Shown in pieces: positions 54,525-63,682 of a stretch of 64,000 bases of DNA. The translations under genes were made by a program, and so were the position numbers. Position 1 is the stretch's first letter, and every line of letters begins with the position of its first letter. Source of the stretch: [Clostridium] saccharolyticum WM1. Lineage in GTDB: Bacteria; Bacillota; Clostridia; Lachnospirales; Lachnospiraceae. The notes beneath the pieces are model-generated. The model worked only from the letters and a program-made list of their open reading frames with translations. It made no database searches and had not been told where the DNA came from. The stretch lies in the NCBI RefSeq assembly GCF_000144625.1, contig NC_014376.1, positions 930,001 to 994,000 of the forward strand. The letters are read 5' to 3'.

Positions 54525-55630
54525 GATTTCGTTCCTCCTTCCTTCTCTGCTTCTGTTTTTGCAGCCTTCTGCTTCTGGATCTTGGCAAGTATGATTTTTA
54601 CCATAAGGGCAAAGGCGCTGAAGTAGATAATTACTGCAACGATAATATCAATGATTTCCGTAGAAAATTCCAGAAGCTGCAGGTAAAAGCCCCCGGCTGT
54701 CAAGTATGCAATAAAGATGCCGGAGAAGAGAACTCCGATGGGGTTGCTTAAGCCCAGCAGAGCAACGGAAATCCCCGTAAAGCCTTCCGATGCCAGCACA
54801 TCCTTGATCTCAATATGTTTCCCTGTGCCAGCCAGGTATAAAAGTCCTCCGGCTAGTCCGGCAATCGCGCCTGCGATCATCATGGACAGGATAATGCTCT
54901 TTTTTTCATTGATACCGGCGTATTTACTGGCATCCCGGTTAAAACCTACAGCTTTTAATTCATAACCAAAGGTGGTCTTGTTTAAAAGGATCCAGATCAG
55001 GATCACCGTAATGATGGCAATGAGGATCCCTCCGTTTACACTGGAGCCAGGAAATATTTTATCAAGGCCCATCTTCGGGATATTGGCTGTAGCCGCCACA
55101 TTCCGGGATTCATTGCGCAGGTTATTGAACAGGGGCTTATAGCTTTTTACAATCCAGTTTACCAGATACATGCCGATGTAGTTCATCATTATGGATGCGA
55201 TTACTTCATTCACGTTGAAATAAGCCTTTAAAAGTCCGGGAACAAGCCCCCATACCGCACCCAGGATAATGCTTGCAAGCAGAGCTGCCACCCAATGGGC
55301 TGGTCCTAAGGATGTCCAGAGGATCCCCACATAGACGGCACCGAAACCGCCCATAATAAACTGTCCGGGAGTACCAATGTTGAACAGTCCTGTTTTAAAA
55401 GCAAATCCGACGGAAAGACCGGTGAGGATAATGGGGGTGGCATAATAAAATACCTGTCCGACTCCCTTGGCTCCATGGGTAAATGCCCCCGATAAAATTG
55501 TTGCAAATCCGGGAAGTGCCTGTTTCGGATTGCAGAGGAACAAAATGATCAGGCCTACAATTAATCCCAGCACAATGGCAAAGACAGAAGAGAGAAGGCC
55601 TGTATGGTCCTTGATCTGTTTTGGTTTCAT
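54521..55630 (-). CDS. ABC transporter permease (NupP-like)
   Basis: 369 residues, about eight to ten membrane segments: LKTGLFNIGTPGQFIMGGFG-like region (FKTGLFNIGTPGQFIMGG), NVNEVIASIMMNYIGMYLVN and FNRDASKYAGINEKKSIILS. Partner of the next permease in the BmpA-type importer. It overlaps the ATPase gene by 4 bases at its start and the second permease by 4 bases at its end. Confidence 0.9.
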   Translation of the reverse strand: MKPKQIKDHTGLLSSVFAIVLGLIVGLIILFLCNPKQALPGFATILSGAFTHGAKGVGQVFYYATPIILTGLSVGFAFKTGLFNIGTPGQFIMGGFGAVYVGILWTSLGPAHWVAALLASIILGAVWGLVPGLLKAYFNVNEVIASIMMNYIGMYLVNWIVKSYKPLFNNLRNESRNVAATANIPKMGLDKIFPGSSVNGGILIAIITVILIWILLNKTTFGYELKAVGFNRDASKYAGINEKKSIILSMMIAGAIAGLAGGLLYLAGTGKHIEIKDVLASEGFTGISVALLGLSNPIGVLFSGIFIAYLTAGGFYLQLLEFSTEIIDIIVAVIIYFSAFALMVKIILAKIQKQKAAKTEAEKEGGTKS

Positions 55631-57162
55631 GATTTGCCACCTTCTTTCTTTGCGCCTGCCATATAAAGACCCAATTCCTGAACCGTGACGTTCTTGGGAT
55701 CTAAGTCGGCTACGATTCCGCCTTCAAATATAACCAGAATCCGGTCGCTTAAATTCATGACTTCATCTAATTCCAGAGATACCAGAAGGATAGCGGCTCC
55801 CGCATCTCTTTGCTTTATCAGCTGCTTGTGGATGTATTCAATGGCACCCACGTCCAGGCCTCTGGTAGGCTGAACGGCCAGAAGAATGTCAGGAGCTTTT
55901 GAGATTTCCCGGGCCACGATGGCCTTTTGCTGGTTACCGCCTGACATACTGCGGCTGGTGGTAAAGGGGCCTTCGCTGCTTCTTATATCATAATCCTGGA
56001 TGAGCTTTTCCGCGTATTCATAAATCTTATCATTCTTTAGGAACGTACTGCTTTGGAATTCCTTTTCAAAATACTGCTGAAGGACCAGGTTATAAGCCAG
56101 GTTATAATCCAGAACAAGACCGTGTTTGTGGCGGTCTTCCGGTATGTGGGACAATCCATGAGTGTTTTTGTAGCGAATGCTCTTTTTGGTCATGTCTTCC
56201 CCGTTAATGGTGACAGTACCGGTGCTCATGTCAGAAATGCCGGTGATGGCATGGATGAGCTCTGTCTGGCCGTTGCCGTCAATACCGGCGATACAGACGA
56301 TTTCGCCTCTCTTTACCTGGAAGGAAACATCATGTACCAGCTTCTTTGTCTGTCCTTCCCGTTTTGCCTCTACAGAAAGGTCCTTTACTTCCAGCACAAC
56401 ATCTCCTGGTTTGGAAGGTCCTTTGTCAACGGTCAGGTTCACCTTGCGGCCAACCATCATCTCTGACATTTCTTCAGGCGTTGTATCTGCAACATCTACC
56501 GTTCCAATATATTTACCGCGGCGCAGGACAGAACAGCGGTCCGCAACCGCCTTGATTTCATTGAGCTTGTGGGTGATGAACAGGATGGATTTTCCTTCCT
56601 TTACCAGGTCTTTCATGATCTGCATCAGTTCATCAATTTCCTGAGGAGTAAGAACCGCAGTCGGTTCGTCAAAAATCATGATTTCATTGTCGCGATAAAG
56701 CATTTTTAAGATTTCAACCCTTTGCTGCATTCCAACGGTAATATCCGATATGATTGCATCCGGGTCCACAAACAATTTGTATTTTTCGCTTAAATCCATA
56801 ACTTTTTTACGGGCATCATCCATTTTTAAGAACCCGCGTTTCGTGGTTTCAATGCCCAGAACAATATTCTGGAGCACGGTAAAATTCTCTACCAGCTTAA
56901 AATGCTGGTGAACCATGCCAATACCCAAAGCATTGGCATCCAGAGGACCGGTAATTTTTTCATCCTTGCCTCTGACCCTGATGACGCCTTTTTCCGGCTG
57001 GTACAGGCCGAATAAGACACTCATGAGCGTGGATTTTCCTGCACCGTTTTCACCAAGCAGGGCGTGTATCTCACCTTTCTTTAATTGAAGAGTGATGTCA
57101 TCATTGGCGATGATACCAGGAAATTCTTTTGTGATGTGAAGCATCTCAATAATGTAATCCAT
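55627..57162 (-). CDS. ABC transporter ATP-binding protein (NupO-like, two ATPase domains)
   Basis: 511 residues with two ABC domains. First: GENGAGKSTLMSVLFG (Walker A), QQRVEILKMLYR, and MIFDEPTAVLTPQE (Walker B). Second: degenerate Walker A CIAGIDGNGQTEL, SGGNQQKAIVAREI and ILLAVQPTRGLDVGAIEYIH. The degenerate second nucleotide site is normal for sugar/nucleoside (MglA-type) ATPases. Drives uptake with the two permeases encoded after it. Separated from bmpA by a terminator-like hairpin. Confidence 0.93.
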   Translation of the reverse strand: MDYIIEMLHITKEFPGIIANDDITLQLKKGEIHALLGENGAGKSTLMSVLFGLYQPEKGVIRVRGKDEKITGPLDANALGIGMVHQHFKLVENFTVLQNIVLGIETTKRGFLKMDDARKKVMDLSEKYKLFVDPDAIISDITVGMQQRVEILKMLYRDNEIMIFDEPTAVLTPQEIDELMQIMKDLVKEGKSILFITHKLNEIKAVADRCSVLRRGKYIGTVDVADTTPEEMSEMMVGRKVNLTVDKGPSKPGDVVLEVKDLSVEAKREGQTKKLVHDVSFQVKRGEIVCIAGIDGNGQTELIHAITGISDMSTGTVTINGEDMTKKSIRYKNTHGLSHIPEDRHKHGLVLDYNLAYNLVLQQYFEKEFQSSTFLKNDKIYEYAEKLIQDYDIRSSEGPFTTSRSMSGGNQQKAIVAREISKAPDILLAVQPTRGLDVGAIEYIHKQLIKQRDAGAAILLVSLELDEVMNLSDRILVIFEGGIVADLDPKNVTVQELGLYMAGAKKEGGKS

Positions 57163-57240
57163 AAAATCCCCCTTAATTCGGTACCTGTCTATGGGACCTG
57201 GTTAATAAAATATGCCTTGTATTTTTCTGCTTTTAAGAAA

Positions 57241-57301
57241 ATAAAAAAGAGATGCCGTAAGAGACCAGGTCTGTTCTGACTGGTGAGTCAAACGGCATCT
57301 C
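57241..57301 (-). terminator. Intra-operon terminator between bmpA and the ABC genes
   Basis: On the minus strand GAGATGCCGT (57292-57301) pairs with ACGGCATCTC (57249-57258), inner ACCAG/CTGGT pairing, then TTTTTTAT. Readthrough would give less ATPase and permease than binding protein. Confidence 0.9.
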
Positions 57302-57389
57302 CTTTCCTCATTCTTCACCCGTTTTTTGGGGCAGAGACACCTCGCTTTATCGGGTGTAAAGGTATGCCCTAAGGGTGCCTTTTTGCAGT

Positions 57390-58559
57390 TTATTCTACAA
57401 AGGTAATTTTTGTCTTTTCAAGCTTTAAGTCAACCGTAGGATTGTTGTTATCCTTGGAAGGCTGTACCAGTTCGATTTTACCGTCTTTTAACTGGGTAAA
57501 GATGGCATCATAATCCTGCTGTGTGAACTTGGTGAATTTGGAAGTTTCCATAGGAAGTCCGATACCATTGTTCTTAGCTGAGAAAATGCTGGTTTTTCCG
57601 CCTGGGAAAGCATTGTCATAGAATGCCTTAACTCCGTCGTATACGGAAACGGACAGCTCTTTCATAGCAGAGGTGATGACAGTATTGGATTCGTAGCTCT
57701 GGTCTACGTCAACCCCAATAACCTTAGCGCTTTTTTCTTCTGCCGCAGCCATTGCAGAGTTGCCGACTGCACCGCCGCATCCGAAGATCACTTCAGTTCC
57801 GTTCTGGTACCAGGAAGCTGCCATGGACTGTGCTTCCGGAGTAGCAGCAAATGCGCCTGTGTAGTTGTACATAATTTCTACGTTGTCAATTCCCATTTCC
57901 TTTGCTGCAAAGTCAGCACCTTCCGCAAAGCCGTAACCGTAACGGATAACAGCAGGTACTGCCATACCGCCTAAGAAACCAAGCTTTGTATAGCCGTCTT
58001 TTACTGCAGCATAGCCGGCTAAGAATCCTGGCTCATCTTCCTGGAACAGGATTGGCATTACATTAGCCTCTGTTTTGAATTCTGAATAGTCTGCATTATG
58101 GGGTTCGCCATCCAGAAGGATGAAATGTACATCCTTGTACTGCTCCTGAGCAAGGAACACAGGCTCTTCAAATAAAAAACCGGGGCAAACAACTAATTTG
58201 GCACCGCCTTCAATGGCAAGGCCGATGGTCTCAAGATAGGAATCTGTGGTTCCTTCCTGGGGCTGGTAGTACTTGTAGGAAATCTTATTTTCCTCTGCAT
58301 ACTTCTTCATGCCTTCCCATGCACCCTGGTTAAAAGACTTATCATCAATAGTTCCTAAGTCTGTAACCAAAGCAAGCTCGTACCCATTCTCAGACTTTTC
58401 TGAGGCTGCAGCGGTCGTCTCTGTTGTTTTCTCGGCAGCGGTGGTGGTTTCCGCAGGTGCGGCAGTTGTTGCGCCGCCGTCTGGTTTGGATGAACCGCAT
58501 CCGCTTAAGGTTGCAGCCATCATGACCGCCATCACTAATGCTAATGCTCTCTTTTTCAT
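57390..58559 (-). CDS. BMP family substrate-binding lipoprotein (nucleoside type)
   Basis: 389 residues from ATG 58559 (AGGAGG about 11 bases upstream); a longer frame upstream is rejected because the lipoprotein signal starts here. MKKRALALVMAVMMAATLSG with lipobox LSGC (C21), a Thr/Ala-rich tether, then the BMP (PnrA-like) domain: ALVTDLGTIDDKSFNQGAWE, AGYAAVKDGYTKLGFLGGMA and VIGVDVDQSYES. It binds purine nucleosides in related bacteria and hands them to the ABC importer encoded downstream on the same strand. Confidence 0.92.
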   Translation of the reverse strand: MKKRALALVMAVMMAATLSGCGSSKPDGGATTAAPAETTTAAEKTTETTAAASEKSENGYELALVTDLGTIDDKSFNQGAWEGMKKYAEENKISYKYYQPQEGTTDSYLETIGLAIEGGAKLVVCPGFLFEEPVFLAQEQYKDVHFILLDGEPHNADYSEFKTEANVMPILFQEDEPGFLAGYAAVKDGYTKLGFLGGMAVPAVIRYGYGFAEGADFAAKEMGIDNVEIMYNYTGAFAATPEAQSMAASWYQNGTEVIFGCGGAVGNSAMAAAEEKSAKVIGVDVDQSYESNTVITSAMKELSVSVYDGVKAFYDNAFPGGKTSIFSAKNNGIGLPMETSKFTKFTQQDYDAIFTQLKDGKIELVQPSKDNNNPTVDLKLEKTKITFVE

Positions 58560-58795
58560 AATCTTAATTTTCCTCCTGTTATTGATTAATTTTAGAGATA
58601 ACATTAATGTACCACATTTTCCCTCCGGAAACAATCTCATTTGGTATTATTTTACAGAAAAATTCTAAAATTACTGGATCATTTTATGGAATATATTCCT
58701 AAGGCTTGAATATAGCGTATAACTTTCCTGAATTAACTTGTGATTTAAGAAAAAAATGATAAACTGGTAAAAGACTTGAAAAAAGGGGGACGTAT

Positions 58796-60127
58796 ATGAA
58801 GAAATCAAACCTGCTGGAAGAACCGGTGAAGAAATTGTTTTTAAGGTATCTGATGCCCTCCATCAGCGCCACGCTGGTCACCTCCATTTATATACTGGCG
58901 GATACCCTGATGATCGGACGGGGAGTAGGCGCCATCGGGATTGCTGCCTTAAATCTTCTCCTGCCCTTATACAGCCTGTTTTTCGGAACCGGTATGCTGT
59001 TCGGCGTAGGCGGAGGGGTGCTTTTATCCATTTCCAAGGGAAAGGGTGATGAACATGGGGCCAGGGAGTATTTTACGTCCGCCCTTTACATGGCAGCCCT
59101 GGCAAGCGTGTTCTACGTGGCCTCCGGGCATCTTTTGTTTGATTCTGTAACAAAATTTCTGGGTAGAAATGAAACCATGGATCCCTATGTGAGGGAATAT
59201 GGAAGGATCCTGATCTCAGGGGCGCCTGTATTTCTTTTTTCTTCCCTTTTGCAGTCCTTTGTCAGAAATGACAGGGCACCTAAGACAGCCATGGCGGCAG
59301 TGATATCCGGAGGCGTCACCAATGTAATCCTGGATTATATTTTCATTTTTCCTATGAACTTAGGAATGGCGGGTGCCGCGGCAGCCACAGTGACAGGTAC
59401 CTGCCTGACCCTTGCCATTCTCCTTGTCCATTTATTTACCAGGGGCAGCTCCTTAAAAATTGTCCTTCGGGTCAAAGGGAGGAAGGCAGGAGAGATCCTG
59501 GTAAACGGTCTTGCCAGCTTCTTACTGGAGACCTGCAGCGGAATTGTCATGTTTTTGTTCAACCGCCAGCTTTTGGCTTATGTCGGTGACCTTGGAGTGG
59601 TGGTTTACGGCATCATCTCCAACAGTGCCCTGATCGTCGCATCTATTAATAACGGCATCTCACAGGCCGCCCAGCCAATTCTGGCCATGAATTACGGGGC
59701 CGGTAAAACAGAGAGGTTAAAGGAAACACGGAGAATGGGAGAACTGGCCGCGTGCTTTGCCGGTGTGGTGTTCGCAGGAGCGGGAATGCTTTTCCCGGCT
59801 CTTGTGACAGAGGCTTTTGTAAAGCCCGGGGATGAGATTTTAGCCATGTCGGTCCCTGCTGTCAGAATTTATTTCCTCTCCTTTCTTCCCATGGGATTCA
59901 ACATACTGTTCAGCACCTGGTTCCAGTCTGTGCTGAAGCCGGGAAATGCCTTGTTGATCTGCCTGATGAGGGGGCTTATCCTAAGCAGTGTTCTGGTATT
60001 CCTCCTGCCAATGGCAATGGGAGTAAACGGCATCTGGGCCGTCATGCCGGCGGCGGAGCTTATGACTCTTGCAGTCTGCTTCATATTACTGAAAAAGCAG
60101 AAATCTGTCTTGCCAGAAAATTTCTGA
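58796..60127 (+). CDS. MATE family efflux transporter
   Basis: 443 residues, twelve membrane segments in two related halves (LFLRYLMPSISATLVTSIYI, then SFLLETCSGIVMFLFNRQLL). Polytopic MATE/DinF-type pump using H+ or Na+ gradient, probably exporting drugs or metabolites. AAAGGGGG precedes the ATG. It is divergent from bmpA with 236 bases between them, in which no certain promoter was found. No clear terminator follows. Confidence 0.92.
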   Translation: MKKSNLLEEPVKKLFLRYLMPSISATLVTSIYILADTLMIGRGVGAIGIAALNLLLPLYSLFFGTGMLFGVGGGVLLSISKGKGDEHGAREYFTSALYMAALASVFYVASGHLLFDSVTKFLGRNETMDPYVREYGRILISGAPVFLFSSLLQSFVRNDRAPKTAMAAVISGGVTNVILDYIFIFPMNLGMAGAAAATVTGTCLTLAILLVHLFTRGSSLKIVLRVKGRKAGEILVNGLASFLLETCSGIVMFLFNRQLLAYVGDLGVVVYGIISNSALIVASINNGISQAAQPILAMNYGAGKTERLKETRRMGELAACFAGVVFAGAGMLFPALVTEAFVKPGDEILAMSVPAVRIYFLSFLPMGFNILFSTWFQSVLKPGNALLICLMRGLILSSVLVFLLPMAMGVNGIWAVMPAAELMTLAVCFILLKKQKSVLPENF

Positions 60128-60175
60128 ATTTGTCATAAAAATAAGGAAGTCAGTTAATCGTTTTTTGACATAAAA

Positions 60176-60189
60176 TTCGCATATGCGAA
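60176..60189. promoter_or_regulatory. Perfect palindrome upstream of ppdK
   Basis: TTCGCATATGCGAA, 14 bp, six bases after a TTGACA (60165-60170), followed by a half-site AATCGCATAT (60194-60203). A possible regulator site acting on ppdK. Confidence 0.5.
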
Positions 60190-60288
60190 CTAGAATCGCA
60201 TATCAGAAAATGACAGAATATGGAAGCACTTTCAGAATAATTGTATTGAAAAAAGAGCTAATTTTTGGTAATAATTAAAGAAACCCCC

Positions 60289-60316
60289 TTTACTAGCGTT
60301 TGAATTATGCTATAAT
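60289..60316 (+). promoter_or_regulatory. Probable ppdK promoter
   Basis: TTTACT (60289-60294), a 16-base spacer, TATAAT (60311-60316). The leader to ATG 60393 is about 70 bases. Confidence 0.65.
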
Positions 60317-60392
60317 ATCTGCAGGGCTTTTCCGCAAATGAAACCGGTAGAAGAGCCGAACAACCAACACATTTTGAGGAGGAAATATACTT

Positions 60393-63020
60393 ATGGCAAG
60401 AAAATGGGTTTATTTGTTTACCGAAGGCAATGCAAGCATGAAAAACCTGTTAGGAGGAAAAGGCGCCAATTTGGCAGAGATGACAAATTTAGGACTTCCT
60501 GTTCCCCAGGGATTTACCATAACAACAGAGGCTTGTACTCAGTACTATGAGGATGGCGAAAAGATCAACGAAGAGATCATGAGCCAGATCATGGAGCACA
60601 TCAATAAGATGGAAGAGATCACCGGAAAGAAATTCGGAGATAAGGAAAATCCTCTTCTTGTGTCTGTTCGTTCCGGTGCAAGAGCATCCATGCCCGGTAT
60701 GATGGACACCATCTTAAACCTTGGTTTAAATGAAGAAGTAGTGGAAGTTCTGGCTGCAAAATCCGGTAATCCACGATGGGCTTATGACTGCTACCGCAGA
60801 TTTATCCAGATGTTCTCCGATGTTGTTATGGAGGTAGGGAAAAAGTATTTTGAAGAGCTCATCGATAAGATGAAAGAAGAAAAGGGTATTACAGAGGACG
60901 TGGATTTAACAGCGGATGATTTAAAGGAGCTTGCAAATCAGTTTAAGGCTGAGTATAAGGAGAAAATCGGTGCAGATTTCCCGTCAGATCCCAAGATTCA
61001 GCTCATGGAAGCCATCAAAGCGGTTTTCCGTTCCTGGGACAACCCGAGAGCAAACGTATACCGCCGCGACAACGATATTCCATATTCCTGGGGAACTGCC
61101 GTAAACGTTCAGATGATGGCGTTTGGTAACATGGGCGAGACCTCCGGTACCGGTGTTGCATTTACCCGTGATCCGGCAACCGGCGAAAAGCACCTTATGG
61201 GCGAGTTCTTAATGAATGCACAGGGCGAGGACGTAGTTGCCGGTGTCCGCACTCCTCAGAAGATCGACCAGTTAAAGGACGTTATGCCGGAAGCCTATGA
61301 GCAGTTCATAGGAATCTGCGGCAAGCTGGAAGACCACTACAGAGACATGCAGGATATGGAGTTTACCATTGAAGATAGAAAGCTTTACATGCTTCAGACC
61401 CGTAACGGCAAGAGAACCGCTAAGGCGGCTTTAAAGATTGCCTGTGACCTGGTTGATGAAGGCATGATCTCAGAGGAAAAGGCAGTGAAGATGATCGATC
61501 CGAGAAATTTGGATACTTTACTCCATCCTCAGTTTGATGCGGATGCATTAAAGAAGACAGAACCCATCGGAAAGGCTCTGGCAGCATCTCCGGGAGCTGC
61601 TTGCGGAAAGGCAGTATTTACTGCTGACGATGCAAAGGCATGGCATGAAAGAGGCGAGAAGGTAGTTCTGGTTCGTCTTGAGACTTCTCCGGAAGATATT
61701 GAAGGAATGAAAGCTGCTCAGGGTATCTTAACCGTGCGCGGCGGTATGACTTCCCATGCAGCCGTTGTTGCCCGCGGTATGGGTACATGCTGTGTATCCG
61801 GCTGTTCCGAAATCGTTATGGATGAAGAGAACAAGAAATTCACCCTGGCCGGCAAGGAATATCATGAGGGAGACTGGATTTCTCTTGATGGCTCCACAGG
61901 AAAGATTTACGACGGCATTATTCCTACTGTAGATGCTTCCATCATCGGAGAGTTTGGAAGAATCATGGCATGGGCCGACAAATACAGAAGACTGAAAGTA
62001 AGAACCAATGCAGATACGCCGGCTGACGCTAAGAAAGCAAGAGAGCTGGGTGCAGAGGGAATCGGTCTTTGCCGTACGGAGCATATGTTCTTTGAAGGAG
62101 ACAGAATCGACGCATTCCGTGAGATGATCTGTTCCGATACTGTGGAAGCGAGAGAAGCAGCTCTGGAAAAAATTCTTCCGGTACAGCAGGGGGACTTTGA
62201 GGCATTGTATGAGGCTCTGGAAGGAAATCCTGTTACCATCCGTTTCTTAGATCCGCCTCTTCATGAGTTCGTTCCTACAGAGGAAGATGATATTAAGAAG
62301 CTGGCAGACGCACAGGGCAAGACCGTTGCTCAGATCAGGAGCATCATTGACTCCTTGCACGAGTTCAATCCAATGATGGGACATCGTGGATGCCGTCTGA
62401 CAGTCACCTATCCTGAGATTGCTAAAATGCAGACAAAGGCAGTGATCCGTGCAGCCATCAACGTACAGAAGGCACATCCTGACTGGAATGTTTGCCCGGA
62501 GATCATGATTCCGCTGATCTGTGATGAGAAGGAATTAAAGTTTGTTAAAAAGATTGTTGTTGAGACAGCGGATGCTGAGATCGCAGCAGCAGGAAGCAGC
62601 TTAAAGTATGAAGTAGGTACCATGATCGAGATCCCAAGAGCATGCCTGACCGCTGATGACATTGCAAAAGAAGCAGAATTCTTCTGCTTTGGTACCAATG
62701 ACTTAACTCAGATGACCTATGGCTTCTCCCGTGACGATGCAGGCAAGTTCTTAAATGCTTACTATGATACCAAGATCTTTGAGAATGACCCATTTGCAAA
62801 ACTGGATCAGACCGGTGTCGGCAAGCTTATGGAAACAGCAATCAAGTTAGGCAAGGGAGTTCGTCCGGAAATGCATGTTGGTATCTGCGGCGAGCACGGC
62901 GGTGATCCTTCTTCCGTAGAGTTCTGCCATAAGATCGGTCTGGATTATGTGTCCTGTTCTCCATTCCGTGTTCCGATTGCAAAGCTTGCAGCAGCACAGG
63001 CGGCGCTTAGCGAGAAGTAA
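60393..63020 (+). CDS. ppdK: Pyruvate, phosphate dikinase
   Basis: 875 residues, the full length of bacterial PPDK. N-terminal nucleotide-binding domain (FTEGNASMKNLLGGKGANLA), central phosphohistidine domain with H455 in RGGMTSHAAVVARGMG, and C-terminal pyruvate/PEP barrel with C832 in VGICGEHGGDP. It interconverts pyruvate, ATP and phosphate with PEP, AMP and pyrophosphate, and in Clostridia works in glycolysis or PEP formation. GAGGAGG precedes the ATG. Codon use is strongly biased, fitting high expression. Confidence 0.98.
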   Translation: MARKWVYLFTEGNASMKNLLGGKGANLAEMTNLGLPVPQGFTITTEACTQYYEDGEKINEEIMSQIMEHINKMEEITGKKFGDKENPLLVSVRSGARASMPGMMDTILNLGLNEEVVEVLAAKSGNPRWAYDCYRRFIQMFSDVVMEVGKKYFEELIDKMKEEKGITEDVDLTADDLKELANQFKAEYKEKIGADFPSDPKIQLMEAIKAVFRSWDNPRANVYRRDNDIPYSWGTAVNVQMMAFGNMGETSGTGVAFTRDPATGEKHLMGEFLMNAQGEDVVAGVRTPQKIDQLKDVMPEAYEQFIGICGKLEDHYRDMQDMEFTIEDRKLYMLQTRNGKRTAKAALKIACDLVDEGMISEEKAVKMIDPRNLDTLLHPQFDADALKKTEPIGKALAASPGAACGKAVFTADDAKAWHERGEKVVLVRLETSPEDIEGMKAAQGILTVRGGMTSHAAVVARGMGTCCVSGCSEIVMDEENKKFTLAGKEYHEGDWISLDGSTGKIYDGIIPTVDASIIGEFGRIMAWADKYRRLKVRTNADTPADAKKARELGAEGIGLCRTEHMFFEGDRIDAFREMICSDTVEAREAALEKILPVQQGDFEALYEALEGNPVTIRFLDPPLHEFVPTEEDDIKKLADAQGKTVAQIRSIIDSLHEFNPMMGHRGCRLTVTYPEIAKMQTKAVIRAAINVQKAHPDWNVCPEIMIPLICDEKELKFVKKIVVETADAEIAAAGSSLKYEVGTMIEIPRACLTADDIAKEAEFFCFGTNDLTQMTYGFSRDDAGKFLNAYYDTKIFENDPFAKLDQTGVGKLMETAIKLGKGVRPEMHVGICGEHGGDPSSVEFCHKIGLDYVSCSPFRVPIAKLAAAQAALSEK

Positions 63021-63081
63021 TTTTTGGTTTTGATCCAAATAGAATTATAGATAAACTGGAATCAACAGATTTTCAGTGGAG

Positions 63082-63121
63082 ACAAACAGGTCCATCAGCA
63101 TAGCTGATGGACCTGTTTGTT
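63082..63121 (+). terminator. Intrinsic terminator of ppdK
   Basis: An 18-bp stem (63082-63099 with 63103-63120) around a 3-base loop, then TTGC; also usable on the minus strand. Confidence 0.88.
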
Positions 63122-63154
63122 TGCACGTATTTTGTATGGTATTTATCATAATAT

Positions 63155-63682
63155 CTAGACAACGATAAGTTCGTTTTCCTGTTCCAAGTAGCGGCAGAAC
63201 ACAAAAATGCCGCAAAGTATTTCGGGGCTGAACTCTTCCCGGGAATCCAGATCCCAGCCGCCCATGCCCCCTCTGTGCATAACAGAAAGAATCCCCTGGC
63301 CCGAACCATCGGACAACAGGTAATTTTGGCTGTTGATCATTTTCAGATGAGCGGAAAGGTTTTGCAGTATCAGGTCAGCAGAATCTACACGAGGCATTCT
63401 GTAAACCGGCCATCCTGCAACAGAAGGATCTTCCCCTTCTGCATATTTTGGAAAACCGGTCATCAATATCTCCTCGTTCCTATTTTTTAATAAATACTTT
63501 TTAGGGCAAGCGTCCCTGCTATGTTCTCCCGTCGTCCGTTCCATAAAGGTGAGAAATTGTTTCTCTCCTACATAAATCTGCTTTTCAGAACCGCATAAGC
63601 GGTTTTTAATGCCTGCAAGGGCAGGGCTTAAGTTTTCTTTTTCTCTTTTGTAAAGGGTTCCGGATTTTATAAAATAGTTCAT
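63155..63682 (-). CDS. Possible LURP-one / scramblase-like (tubby-fold) protein
   Basis: 175 residues from ATG 63682 (GGAGGAGGG upstream). Starts MNYFIKSGTLYKREKENLSP and has repeated short beta segments (YLLSDGSGQGILSVMHRGGM, ending ENELIVV), as in LURP-one-related / tubby C-terminal-like proteins, but the match is by eye and weak. The ATG overlaps the stop of the chromate transporter gene (TAATG), so the two are co-translated. Confidence 0.55.
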   Translation of the reverse strand: MNYFIKSGTLYKREKENLSPALAGIKNRLCGSEKQIYVGEKQFLTFMERTTGEHSRDACPKKYLLKNRNEEILMTGFPKYAEGEDPSVAGWPVYRMPRVDSADLILQNLSAHLKMINSQNYLLSDGSGQGILSVMHRGGMGGWDLDSREEFSPEILCGIFVFCRYLEQENELIVV

